DNA of 13,634 nucleotides, taken from contig JAKAAE010000031.1 in the NCBI GenBank assembly GCA_021797225.1, positions 1 to 13,634 on the forward strand, read 5' to 3'. Positions 7,155-13,430 of the stretch are shown piece after piece (position 1 is the first letter of the stretch; each line of letters begins with the position of its first letter). Source of the DNA: Thermoplasmata archaeon (GTDB lineage Archaea > Thermoplasmatota > Thermoplasmata > Thermoplasmatales > Thermoplasmataceae). The notes under the pieces were generated by a model that was given only the letters and a program-made list of their open reading frames with translations, was not told the origin of the DNA and did not search any database. A program made the position numbers and the translations under genes.

Positions 7155-8315
7155 TTAACTTAATGTTATATATAGATAACCGTTTTTGAGTTCTGCCCCT
7201 GTAGGTTGCATATTGGCCATGGTCTGTGGAAGATAAAGTATACGTTTCCAGTTTTTTACCTCAACAATAAGTTCACCGGCTCTATTAAACAGATTCAGAT
7301 TTTCTTTATCTGCAAATGGAAGCTTCATTTTGACCATGGTTTTGCCATTCTCTCTTGTGAATTCTATTGGTTTCCCCTTATAAAAGACGGAATATGGGTC
7401 TTCTGACCCGTAAAGGTCATGGGCAAATTTGAGCACTTTCTCCTGGCCCATGAGTTCATAGTTTTGCAGGTAGCTTTTAAAAACCTTTATTTCTGGAAAC
7501 GAGGCGTCAAGTTCTCCAATTATTTGTGCCTGTGTTTCCCTCCAGTTGCTGAAGAAATCGCCAGTATTTTCCGGATATATTTTATTTGCTATTATTGCAT
7601 CCACAGGGTATCCATAGAGAAGCAAATATGTAAACGCACGCTTGGTTTCATTGAAGGACATCTGATCAGCGTTGGTTACCAGCCTTATGGAGGTGATATC
7701 CGGATCTTCCAGAATTTTATGTATTTCTCCCAGGTCATCGTAAAGTGTTTCTGCACTCTTGAATACCTTGTCATTAGGCATGGGTATACCAGTGAAAGGC
7801 CGCATTATGGGTCTGGCTATTTTGGCAGCAGTCCTGCTTATGGGAAATACCTTTTCCATGTACCAGCGCATAACCTCGGGAAATGAAAGCATCCTCAATG
7901 CCTCTCCTGTCGGGGCACTGTCCACAACAATTACATCGTATTCATTGTTCTTTATATAATCATTTATGTACAGCAAATATGTGGCTTCCTCAAAACCTGG
8001 AAGTATAGCTATTTCATCTGCTGAAATAGGATCGAGGCCCTGGTACTGGAATAGGGCTGTCAGGTACTCCCTGAGATCCTTCCAGTGTGATTCTATTGCA
8101 TCGTTTATATTTATTTCCTGAGCATATAGATTCTCTGAAATCTTTGTAGCTTGAGATTTAATTTCTGTATTTAGAGAATCACTGAGGCTATGAGCAGGAT
8201 CTGTTGACATCACTATGGTTTTCCTGTTGTTTTTTGCCAGCATTGACGCTGTAGATGCTGCAACACTTGTCTTGCCAACTCCACCTTTTCCTGTATACAA
8301 TAATACCCTTGTCAT
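7155..8315 (-). CDS. Get3d-like ArsA/Get3 ATPase with C-terminal HSP20-like domain
   Basis: A 386-residue P-loop ATPase of the ArsA/Get3 family (SIMIBI class). The deviant Walker A GKGGVGKT is at residues 9-16, the switch I DPAHS at 39-43, and a switch II-like VVDSAPTGEALRML follows near residue 130. Residues about 315-386 form the small alpha-crystallin-like domain (ArsA HSP20, PF17886), ending in PTGAELKNGYLYITL. The protein contains no cysteine, so it lacks both the Zn-binding CXXC of classical Get3 and the arsenite-binding cysteines of ArsA. This combination matches the Get3d group, which is thought to bind hydrophobic cargo. Arsenite transport is therefore unlikely. The ATG overlaps the prenyl synthase stop by one base (TAATG) and has a strong Shine-Dalgarno sequence, so it is the second gene of an operon. 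The cargo is unknown. Confidence 0.9.
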   Translation of the reverse strand: MTRVLLYTGKGGVGKTSVAASTASMLAKNNRKTIVMSTDPAHSLSDSLNTEIKSQATKISENLYAQEININDAIESHWKDLREYLTALFQYQGLDPISADEIAILPGFEEATYLLYINDYIKNNEYDVIVVDSAPTGEALRMLSFPEVMRWYMEKVFPISRTAAKIARPIMRPFTGIPMPNDKVFKSAETLYDDLGEIHKILEDPDITSIRLVTNADQMSFNETKRAFTYLLLYGYPVDAIIANKIYPENTGDFFSNWRETQAQIIGELDASFPEIKVFKSYLQNYELMGQEKVLKFAHDLYGSEDPYSVFYKGKPIEFTRENGKTMVKMKLPFADKENLNLFNRAGELIVEVKNWKRILYLPQTMANMQPTGAELKNGYLYITLS

Positions 8316-9307
8316 TATATCACTCCTGATTCATTAATTCTATCCACCACAATAAGTGCCAAGTCCATTAATAGACCCAGGTCTTCTGATCTGCCTATAC
8401 CGTTTAAATTTTCTACTGATCTGAGAATATAGTCCTTTGCTATCTTGAAAGCATATTCCAGAGACCCTGATTTAAAAAGTAAATCCCTGAATTTAATTTT
8501 ATAATCGGTTTCTTTATATTGACCGTGCAGTATACTTACCAGTATTTTCATATCTGCAGAATCTACATGGGATAAGGCGTGTATTATGGGAAGTGTTATA
8601 ACGTCATGGTTTAAATCTACCATCGTTGGCTTCCCCATTTCCTTTTCATTGCCAACTATATCCAGTATATCATCTGTAATTTGAAATGCCATGCCCATGT
8701 TGAAGGCAAAATCACTTAATTTCTTTCTAACTGTTTTATCCGCCCTGCCGGCTATGGTTGCACCCTCTGCACATGCCGAAAAAAAGTACGCTGTCTTATT
8801 TTTTATTATATTGTTATATGTTTCAATACTAAGTGAAAGATTTCCTATATTCAAAGCCTCTATAACCTGACCCTCAGCAAGATGTGAAGACCCATCAGCC
8901 ATCACTTTTGATACCTCAGGCCCATATCTGGATCCGAGCTCGTATGCCTTTGCAAAAAGATAGTCTCCAACTACTATGGCATTGTCAATACCATCCCGGG
9001 AATACAGAGTTTCACGGCCACGTCTGTATTTTGATTTGTCTATTATGTCGTCATGTATGAGACTGGCAGTATGGATTAATTCGTAACCTGCGGCAAGGTC
9101 CAGAATTTTTTCGTATGGCTCGTAGCAGGATATTTCATATGACAGTATTGTTAGCAGGGGTCGGAACCTTTTGCCGCCGGCATCAATCGTATATTTTGCC
9201 ATATCGAACAGATAATTCTGGTCAGTTTTTATGGATTCAAGAAGTCGTGAATTAACCTCATTAATCTTATCCCTGAGACCATACTGCCATTCATAGAAGT
9301 TTTTCAT
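8315..9307 (-). CDS. trans-Polyprenyl diphosphate synthase (GGPP or longer chain)
   Basis: An all-helical, Mg2+-dependent prenyltransferase of 330 residues that extends an allylic diphosphate with isopentenyl diphosphate. GGKRFRP is at 44-50. The first Asp-rich motif is DDIID (D86-D90), followed by the substrate-binding Arg pair RRGRETLY. The second Asp-rich motif is DDILD (D212-D216), and GQ at 146-147 is also in place. In this family the residue five places before the first motif limits chain length. Farnesyl and archaeal geranylgeranyl synthases usually have an aromatic residue there, while this enzyme has Ala81 with Ser82 beside it, as in hexa- to octaprenyl synthases. It could supply a menaquinone side chain, although C20 for archaeal lipids is the default for archaeal homologues. 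It is first in an operon with the Get3-like ATPase. ATG 9307 fits the TATA box. Confidence 0.92.
   Translation of the reverse strand: MKNFYEWQYGLRDKINEVNSRLLESIKTDQNYLFDMAKYTIDAGGKRFRPLLTILSYEISCYEPYEKILDLAAGYELIHTASLIHDDIIDKSKYRRGRETLYSRDGIDNAIVVGDYLFAKAYELGSRYGPEVSKVMADGSSHLAEGQVIEALNIGNLSLSIETYNNIIKNKTAYFFSACAEGATIAGRADKTVRKKLSDFAFNMGMAFQITDDILDIVGNEKEMGKPTMVDLNHDVITLPIIHALSHVDSADMKILVSILHGQYKETDYKIKFRDLLFKSGSLEYAFKIAKDYILRSVENLNGIGRSEDLGLLMDLALIVVDRINESGVI
8319..8327 (-). promoter_or_regulatory. Strong Shine-Dalgarno site for the Get3-like gene
   Basis: On the minus strand AGGAGTGAT, close to perfect for the archaeal anti-Shine-Dalgarno sequence, ends three bases before ATG 8315 and lies inside the last codons of the prenyl synthase gene. 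It supports ATG 8315 as the start. It also shows that internal operon genes here use Shine-Dalgarno initiation while first genes look leaderless. Confidence 0.75.
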
Positions 9308-9324
9308 CGAAACACCAAGTGATA

Positions 9325-9335
9325 TTTATGTATAG
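9325..9335 (-). promoter_or_regulatory. TATA box of the prenyl synthase operon
   Basis: On the minus strand the sequence reads CTATACATAAATA, with its AT core centred 21-25 bases before ATG 9307, again matching a leaderless or nearly leaderless start. It should drive all three genes down to 6960, since no promoter-like sequence or spacing separates them. Confidence 0.5.
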
Positions 9336-9386
9336 AAAATTATGATTTAAGGTTTTGTAGAAATTTTTTTTACACATTATAAAAAT

Positions 9387-9659
9387 TTATTTTGTAAGTA
9401 CTATTTCTATGGATGAAACGTTTGAAGGCCCATTTTCTCCTTCTAGCGTTTCTGTATCAAGCTTGATGCTTTCATATGTTGCTGTCTGGATAAATTTATG
9501 CTTGGTAATTTCTGCAATATCAACTGCCTTGCTTATGGCTTTTCCTCTTGCTTTTATCACTATTCTATTTATATCAGAATTATTAAACTGAGTCACAATA
9601 GCCAGTACATAGTTCATAGTTGGTTTTCTTCCCACAAAGATTATGTTTTCTTCAGACAT
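9387..9659 (-). CDS. alba: DNA/RNA-binding chromatin protein Alba
   Basis: A 90-residue Alba (Sac10b family) protein at full family length. Diagnostic blocks run throughout: IIFVGRKPTMNYVLAIVTQFN at the N-terminus, then IVIKARGKAISKAVDIAEI, then the C-terminal VSSIEIVLTK. Alba dimers coat DNA and RNA and are a main chromatin protein in many archaea. The R11-K12-P13 segment holds the lysine equivalent to the one whose acetylation weakens DNA binding in Sulfolobus. The gene is monocistronic, with a TATA-like TTATATATT (around 9689-9697) about 34 bases before the ATG, giving a leader of roughly 9 bases. A full bacterial-type Shine-Dalgarno sequence is not seen. Thermoplasma-type archaea also carry an HU-like protein, so Alba may share the chromatin role. 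Confidence 0.97.
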   Translation of the reverse strand: MSEENIIFVGRKPTMNYVLAIVTQFNNSDINRIVIKARGKAISKAVDIAEITKHKFIQTATYESIKLDTETLEGENGPSNVSSIEIVLTK

Positions 9660-9712
9660 GTAAATTACCCAATTCTACATTTATTCAGAATATATAATAA
9701 TATCGTTAAATT

Positions 9713-10102
9713 TCATTTAAGCCTTACCATTGTATCTGTGTTCAGTACACCACTCATATCTCTGATTTTATCTACCTCCATATTTAATTCATCAATTGTA
9801 CTTTTCAGGATCCTCACAGCAACGTCAATTCTACCGGAAAATTCGTAAACATCCCTGTAAATGTTTTTCAAAAGTTTAATTGTGTTTGTTGCTATTCTTG
9901 AATCCAGTTTTATTAAAACTATACCCTCAATAGATATGGCAGTTTCCACGGTAAACTTTTGAATTACACCGGAACTTACCATATTAAATATACGCTTCCT
10001 TATGGTTCCCTCTGAAACGTTTAAATTTCTTGCTATCTCCATATTTTTTTCTCTTGAATTTTCCCGCAACATGTCTAAAATCTTAAAATCCATTTCATCC
10101 AT
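9713..10102 (-). CDS. Lrp/AsnC-family transcriptional regulator
   Basis: A 129-residue regulator. The N-terminal winged helix-turn-helix covers residues about 1-50: the classic opening MDEMDFKILDMLRENSREKNMEIA, then the recognition helix region VSEGTIRKRIFNMVSSGVIQKFT. Residues about 58-129 are a compact alpha/beta RAM-type ligand-binding and oligomerisation domain (GIVLIKLDSRIAT... VYEFSGRIDVAVRI). It is slightly shorter than the usual 140-165 residues, mainly in the C-terminal half. Archaeal members sense amino acids or act as general regulators. The effector and targets cannot be read here. It is co-oriented with Alba but has its own TATA box (TTTAAATT at 10124-10131, 25 bases before the ATG), and 53 bases separate it from Alba. 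Confidence 0.92.
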   Translation of the reverse strand: MDEMDFKILDMLRENSREKNMEIARNLNVSEGTIRKRIFNMVSSGVIQKFTVETAISIEGIVLIKLDSRIATNTIKLLKNIYRDVYEFSGRIDVAVRILKSTIDELNMEVDKIRDMSGVLNTDTMVRLK

Positions 10103-10123
10103 TTTACTCTATTTCAGTAGATA

Positions 10124-10131
10124 ATTTAAAT
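10124..10131 (-). promoter_or_regulatory. TATA box of the Lrp-family gene
   Basis: TTTAAATT, within an AT-rich run, is centred 25 bases before ATG 10102. This predicts a leaderless transcript. Confidence 0.5.
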
Positions 10132-10151
10132 TTATTTGTACGAATATTTTC

Positions 10152-10406
10152 CTATCTATAAAGGCCTTTATCAGCTTCAGTTTTCTTTTTTATAGCTTCT
10201 TTCGGTACCTTCATGGTTCTTATCATAGGTACTGCATTTATGCCATACTGTGGAAGCCCGGTGTTTGGATCGTTTCCAACTTTCATGATTGACATTATTT
10301 CCATTTTAATTTCCAGTACGGCTCCATCATCCAGGGATACCCTTATCCATTTTGGCTCCTCCTCCATTTTAAATCCCATAACAGCATTATTATTTTCATC
10401 ATCCAT
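10152..10406 (-). CDS. 84-residue conserved-looking archaeal protein of unknown function
   Basis: No named family could be assigned. The protein has an acidic start (MDDENNN), a central beta-rich core (KWIRVSLDDGAVLEIKMEIMSIMKVGNDPNTGLPQYGI) and a basic end (KVPKEAIKKKTEADKGLYR). The pattern of WIRVxLDDGxVLEIK followed by GNDPNTGLPxY resembles small hypothetical proteins seen across archaea, but this is recollection and not a search. It has no cysteine and no membrane segment, so it should be a soluble small barrel-like protein. A TATA box sits 24 bases before ATG 10406, which supports both the start and its being a real gene. It is co-oriented with the Lrp-family gene but separated from it by a 49-base gap containing that gene's own promoter. 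Confidence 0.75.
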   Translation of the reverse strand: MDDENNNAVMGFKMEEEPKWIRVSLDDGAVLEIKMEIMSIMKVGNDPNTGLPQYGINAVPMIRTMKVPKEAIKKKTEADKGLYR

Positions 10407-10425
10407 AATATCTTAGTGATATATC

Positions 10426-10435
10426 ATATAAATAT
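10426..10435 (-). promoter_or_regulatory. TATA box of the 84-residue protein gene
   Basis: On the minus strand AATATTTATATG is centred about 24 bases before ATG 10406. It is one of the better TATA matches in the window and predicts a leaderless mRNA. Confidence 0.55.
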
Positions 10436-10499
10436 TATATTATCTCTTCAGGATGCTCTTAAAAAAACTTATTAATCAAAAACATATTACTACCGGAAC

Positions 10500-10584
10500 G
10501 CAAGGGTAACTAAGCTTGGCCAAAGGTGTAGGACTTAAGATTCTATCTCGAAGGAGTTCGCGGGTTCAAATCCCGTCCCTTGCA
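10500..10584 (+). tRNA. tRNA-Leu (anticodon UAA)
   Basis: A class II tRNA of 85 bases. The acceptor stem is GCAAGGG (10500-10506) with CCCTTGC (10577-10583) and discriminator A at 10584. The anticodon stem is TAGGA/TTCTA and the loop is CTTAAGA, giving anticodon TAA at 10536-10538, which reads UUA/UUG leucine codons. A long variable arm (CTC-GAAG-GAG around 10546-10554) is present as required for tRNA-Leu. The T arm is GCGGG-TTCAAAT-CCCGT, with a G-U pair at its outer end. CCA is not encoded and no intron is seen. The D loop contains the standard GG (TTGGCCAAAGG). The gene lies at the border between core-type genes on its left and accessory genes on its right. Confidence 0.96.
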
Positions 10585-10727
10585 TGATTATAAAAGTTCA
10601 ATGCAGTAACATGCTAGGTTAGTGTTCTCAATTCTTTATTTATATACTTCCGATCCTGTTTTTGTAATATAAAAATAACATTATATAATTACTGGATTAT
10701 ATTATAAGTATGCTATAACGAAAAATG

Positions 10728-10735
10728 TATATATA
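10728..10735 (+). promoter_or_regulatory. TATA box of the toxin-antitoxin operon
   Basis: TATATATA is centred about 24 bases before ATG 10755, again the leaderless spacing. The 170 bases between the tRNA and this gene hold no other recognisable feature apart from short T-runs. Confidence 0.55.
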
Positions 10736-10754
10736 GTGATTTTAATTGTAGTAT

Positions 10755-11324
10755 ATGGAGAAAGTAAAAATAAGCGGAGTAGACCTTGTTAAATATCTAT
10801 TAAGCAAATATGGTCCATTGTCCCAGAAGAAATTACAAAAACTTTCTTATTTTGCTGAATATGAATATGTTAAAAAATATGGAAAAAGATTATCTGATCT
10901 ATCATTCAAGCGTTATTATTTTGGTCCTTATTCTGAAGATATAAAAAACATTGAAGACCTTGAAGAAGATATTATAATTAAAGAACAGGCAGGTACCAAT
11001 CCTGCAAAGGAATCAGAGCTTATTAATGATGATTTTAAAATAGATAATAAAACCTCAGTTATTATAGATAATCTTATAAAACCATATATTAATAAAAATG
11101 GAAAGGAACTTGAGGAACTGGCAGATAAAACGGAGCCTTATATCGATGCAGAAGATTTCGACAATCCTATAGACCTTGACAGCTTTGCATGGTTTTACAG
11201 TGAAGTTAATTCTGATGATTTCTGGAAAAATGCCGAAGAAATAGACAAAGAGAATATCCGAAAAGGAATATATGGTAGGCATATAATAAAAGATGATTCT
11301 GACATAGATTCTCTATTTTCATGA
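10755..11324 (+). CDS. Panacea-domain (DUF4065) antitoxin
   Basis: A 189-residue protein whose first 75 residues carry the Panacea/DUF4065 pattern: a leading helix (GVDLVKYLLSKYG), the hallmark LSQKKLQKLSYFAEYEYVKKYG, then FKRYYFGPYSEDI with the conserved F/Y-G-P turn. The rest is acidic and helical (EELADKTEPYIDAEDFDNPIDLDSF), which is usual for these proteins. Panacea proteins (PanA, SocA-like) are antitoxins known to neutralise many unrelated toxins through this one domain. The gene is first in a two-gene operon and is followed after five bases by a RelE/ParE-fold protein, which strongly suggests an antitoxin-toxin pair. The ATG fits the TATA box. Codon use is very AT-rich. No DNA-binding domain is obvious, so autoregulation is uncertain. 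Confidence 0.85.
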   Translation: MEKVKISGVDLVKYLLSKYGPLSQKKLQKLSYFAEYEYVKKYGKRLSDLSFKRYYFGPYSEDIKNIEDLEEDIIIKEQAGTNPAKESELINDDFKIDNKTSVIIDNLIKPYINKNGKELEELADKTEPYIDAEDFDNPIDLDSFAWFYSEVNSDDFWKNAEEIDKENIRKGIYGRHIIKDDSDIDSLFS

Positions 11325-11329
11325 TTTAA

Positions 11330-11614
11330 ATGTGTGATAATTATTCTATTGATTTATCTGCTATAGAAGATTATATACAAAAGGTTAAAGATAAAAATAT
11401 CAAAGAACAGATTAAAAAGAAAATATATGCGGTGAAGGAAAATCCCTATATCGGTGCCACTAAAACAGGCCGTATCAAAAATTACAGAACAGTAAAAGTA
11501 AACAGGCAAAAAATCGTAATACTCTATAGAATAGAGGAAGAAGACTGCATGGCCATATTTATAAAAATTGGCACACATGATGAAGTTTATAATAAAACCT
11601 ATGGGAAAAGATAA
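11330..11614 (+). CDS. RelE/ParE-superfamily toxin
   Basis: A 94-residue basic protein with the RelE/ParE plan: N-terminal helices (SAIEDYIQKVKDKNIKEQIKKKIYAV), then the N-P of KENPYIG, then a beta sheet (GRIKNYRTVKVNRQKIVILYRIEEEDCMAIFIKIGTHDEVY). The candidate active-face residues R53, R59, R67, H83 and Y87 fall where RelE-type toxins place the charged and aromatic residues that cut ribosome-bound mRNA. The terminal G-T-H-D-E-V-Y matches the family's G-x-H-x-x-V-Y ending. ParE-like gyrase poisons share the fold, so the target is not settled. The ATG is five bases after the antitoxin stop with no Shine-Dalgarno sequence, suggesting translation coupled to the antitoxin. Confidence 0.85.
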   Translation: MCDNYSIDLSAIEDYIQKVKDKNIKEQIKKKIYAVKENPYIGATKTGRIKNYRTVKVNRQKIVILYRIEEEDCMAIFIKIGTHDEVYNKTYGKR

Positions 11615-11636
11615 AGGCCATTAAAAATAAATATTA

Positions 11637-11720
11637 TCATTCATCAGATCTGTATTCATGTCTCCTGGCCTTATCCACCAGGTACAATCGATAGGTTATG
11701 AAAAAGGCATTTCTCTGCAT
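11637..11720 (-). pseudogene. Short coding-like remnant beside the IS3-type OrfA
   Basis: A 27-codon stretch on the minus strand (MQRNAFFITYRLYLVDKARRHEYRSDE, running to TGA at 11637-11639) reads like real protein and continues upstream in frame for some residues without a start. It is in a different frame from the OrfA remnant that it follows. It could be a remnant of the element's second reading frame or an unrelated gene tail. I do not recognise it. Confidence 0.25.
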
Positions 11721-11733
11721 GGATTTATTCTCA

Positions 11734-11904
11734 TCATTCCAGTTCCTTTCTTCCTCCTTCTAAGAACTGATCCTTCCATTTGTAGAACATTGATACAGCT
11801 ATTCCATGGTTCCTGCATATCTCTGCTATGGTAATATCAGGATTCTGGAATGATTCCATTATAATATTATACTTCTCCTCACCGGTCCATATTCTTCCAG
11901 GCAT
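11734..11904 (-). pseudogene. Truncated IS3-type transposase OrfA (HTH_Tnp_1)
   Basis: From ATG 11904 the minus strand encodes 56 residues that match the start of the IS3/ISA1214-type OrfA helix-turn-helix protein: M-P-G-R-I-W-T-G-E-E-K-Y-N-I-I-M, then DITIAEICRNHGIAVSMFYKWKDQFLEGGRKELE, the classic I-A-E-I-C-R-x-x-G-I-S-x-x-x-F-Y-x-W-x-x-x-F-L-E-G-G pattern. Two consecutive TGA codons (11734-11736 and 11731-11733) end it right after the HTH. The rest of OrfA and the DDE-bearing OrfB are missing. In an intact element OrfA binds the terminal repeats and is fused to OrfB by frameshifting. This copy is a decayed fragment. No terminal repeat was identified. It shows that this region has received mobile DNA. 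Confidence 0.8.
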
Positions 11905-12273
11905 TTAGATTACCTTGCTAATATATTTATATAAATTATTCTTTATATATATCTATTTAGATTTGCATAGGTTTAAACTATCTATAACTACTAATGAACT
12001 ACACTTTGGAATTCTGAAGAAGCTTTCAATGAAGGAAATAGTGAAAAACTATAGAGTAGATAACGCTAAAGTGAATAACTATTTAGCGGTGGCATAAAGG
12101 AATGTTAAGTATAGGTTTTTCATAGAAGTAAAATAATTACATTATCCAAATTATTTATTTGAATTTAAGAGTAAAACATTTTGACTCAAATTAAGGCTAA
12201 GACTATTTATAATAGCCGTATATTGCAATACTTTAATTTCACCTTGGGATTCCTTACATAGTTTATGAATATT
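11905..12273. other. About 370-base stretch with no convincing gene
   Basis: Very AT-rich. A forward frame ending at 12097 gives a C-terminal stretch (LSMKEIVKNYRVDNAKVNNYLA) that looks faintly like a helix-turn-helix, but it has no credible start and its N-terminal half is low-complexity. Near 12204-12220 there is an imperfect palindrome (GACTATTTATAATAGCC). Otherwise I see no gene, RNA or repeat. Confidence 0.4.
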
Positions 12274-13212
12274 TCAATTTTTAGACCTTAGTGGGCATTT
12301 TAGCTGTGCCGGATTCCCAGATAACTGACCCCTAACCCAATATGTCAATTTATCAGTGTTTATATTTACTGTTCCATCTTCATTTATTTTCCATATAGTA
12401 TTCTTATCGTCATATAAGGCTACAGTACATTTCTGTATGCTACCATCAGACCTTATAACATATTCCGAGAACGAGGCGTCATAACACATTATACAAGCAT
12501 CTCTATACAATGTTAAATGTAATTTCCTCGCTTTTAATGTCAGGGTTGTTATCATATTTTTCACTATCTCAGGATTTTCTATAACCGGTAAATCATTGTC
12601 ATTTTTCCCACCCAGTTTAGATAGCCCACGTATAAATAACAAAAATCTATCATCATATGCAAAATCCTCTGATAATTTGTCGATGAATTTTGATATACCT
12701 TCATAATTATTTTTATTTAAATGTAGCCGAATTATGATTGATGATCTTAAGTTACTATTATGTAGATTCACTAAATTCCGATATATAATTTTGAAAGAGC
12801 CATTTCCAACTCTGGTTATCCTGAGTTTATCGTGCAGATCCTGATTTCCATCAAAAGAAATTTGAAAGCGGTTAACTCCCAACTCATTCAATTCATATAA
12901 CTTCTTTAATGTTAGTAAACTACCATTTGTGGTCATAGATGATATGAGCGTAAAATTGTATTTCTCTGACAAGCGGTGTGAAAATTGCATTATATCTTTT
13001 ATTATATTATATGCAAGCATGGGCTCTCCTCCAAACCAATCTATGGTTAATTCTTCAAGTGTAGGTGCTCTATTCAATATCTAATTTTTAATACCGTTAA
13101 AAGTTTTAGTTTCCATCTTTTTAAGAATAAAATTTTCATAACAATAAACACACCGAAAATTGCATAGCTCGGTAGGCATGATTATTAATATCAGATTTTT
13201 ATTGTATATCAT
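12274..13212 (-). pseudogene. Radical SAM/SPASM-type peptide maturase interrupted by an in-frame TAG
   Basis: Read on the minus strand from ATG 13212, the frame gives IIMPTELCNFRCVYCYENF, with a perfect radical SAM CX3CX2C followed by YE. A TAG stop follows at 13081-13083. The same frame then continues without further stops to TGA at 12274, with NRAPTLEELTIDWFGGEPMLA (the GGE SAM-binding motif), TTNGSLLT, FQISFDGNQDLHDKLR, and a SPASM-like end: ACIMCYDASFSEYVIRSDGSIQKCTVAL then WVRG and LKCPL. Such enzymes install thioether or C-C crosslinks in ribosomal peptides. The family fit on both sides of the TAG is continuous, so only the stop separates the cluster motif from the rest of the barrel. 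The 267-codon part could start at TTG 13077, but without the three cysteines it would be inactive. It is most likely a recent nonsense pseudogene. A sequencing error is the main alternative. Confidence 0.8.
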
Positions 13213-13233
13213 AAATTTCAGAATAAAATAATA

Positions 13234-13374
13234 TTAATAAAGTATTTCAAGCTCTACGCCACATCTTAAGTTAGCCATTTTCGGGCTTATTGGATCATTC
13301 TCTCCATTAATTTCAGAATATTTTATCACACCAAATCTATCAACTTCTATACTCCATTTTATATGTTCTTTCAT
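13234..13374 (-). CDS. Small reading frame (46 codons), candidate precursor peptide
   Basis: An ATG at 13374 opens 46 codons ending in TAA at 13234-13236, 21 bases before the maturase ATG and in the same frame. The sequence is hydrophilic at first (MKEHIKWSIEVDRFGVIKYS), then NGENDPISPKMANLRCGVELEILY, with one Cys near the C-terminus. Size, position and orientation fit a precursor peptide cut and crosslinked by the adjacent radical SAM/SPASM enzyme, with an N-terminal leader and a C-terminal core. No known precursor family is recognised. Alternatively it is the N-terminal part of the maturase cut off by a second stop, or an independent small protein. A TATA-like ATATAT on the minus strand (around 13396-13401) lies 25 bases before the ATG. 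Confidence 0.45.
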   Translation of the reverse strand: MKEHIKWSIEVDRFGVIKYSEINGENDPISPKMANLRCGVELEILY

Positions 13375-13393
13375 GTCTATCAAGATATTGATG

Positions 13394-13413
13394 CGATATA
13401 TGTATATATAAAG
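13394..13413. promoter_or_regulatory. Divergent promoter region with overlapping TATA elements
   Basis: The run GATATATGTATATATAAAGG contains TATATATAAA (13403-13412), centred 23 bases before the transporter ATG at 13431 on the plus strand. On the minus strand it contains CATATATC (13395-13402), centred about 25 bases before ATG 13374. Both directions fit leaderless starts. The two divergent genes would therefore be controlled through one 20-base region. Confidence 0.5.
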
Positions 13414-13430
13414 GTTTGTATTTTAGGATT

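Noticed and set aside
7206..7959. Forward frames of 66 and 155 codons opposite the Get3-like gene
   Set aside because: These are antisense shadows of a clearly conserved ATPase, with no motif or promoter.
10500..10584. tRNA 3'-end direct repeat (att site) within the window
   Set aside because: The T-arm to acceptor sequence was looked for downstream to 13634 and no second copy was seen, so no att site is annotated.
11915..12097. 60-codon forward frame from a TTG
   Set aside because: Its first third is low-complexity AT-derived sequence, it has no credible start signal, and only the last 25 residues look faintly HTH-like.
13081..13083. Pyrrolysine read-through of the TAG in the maturase
   Set aside because: Nothing else in the window suggests amber decoding and pyrrolysine is confined to a few methylamine users. 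A mutation or sequencing error is simpler.
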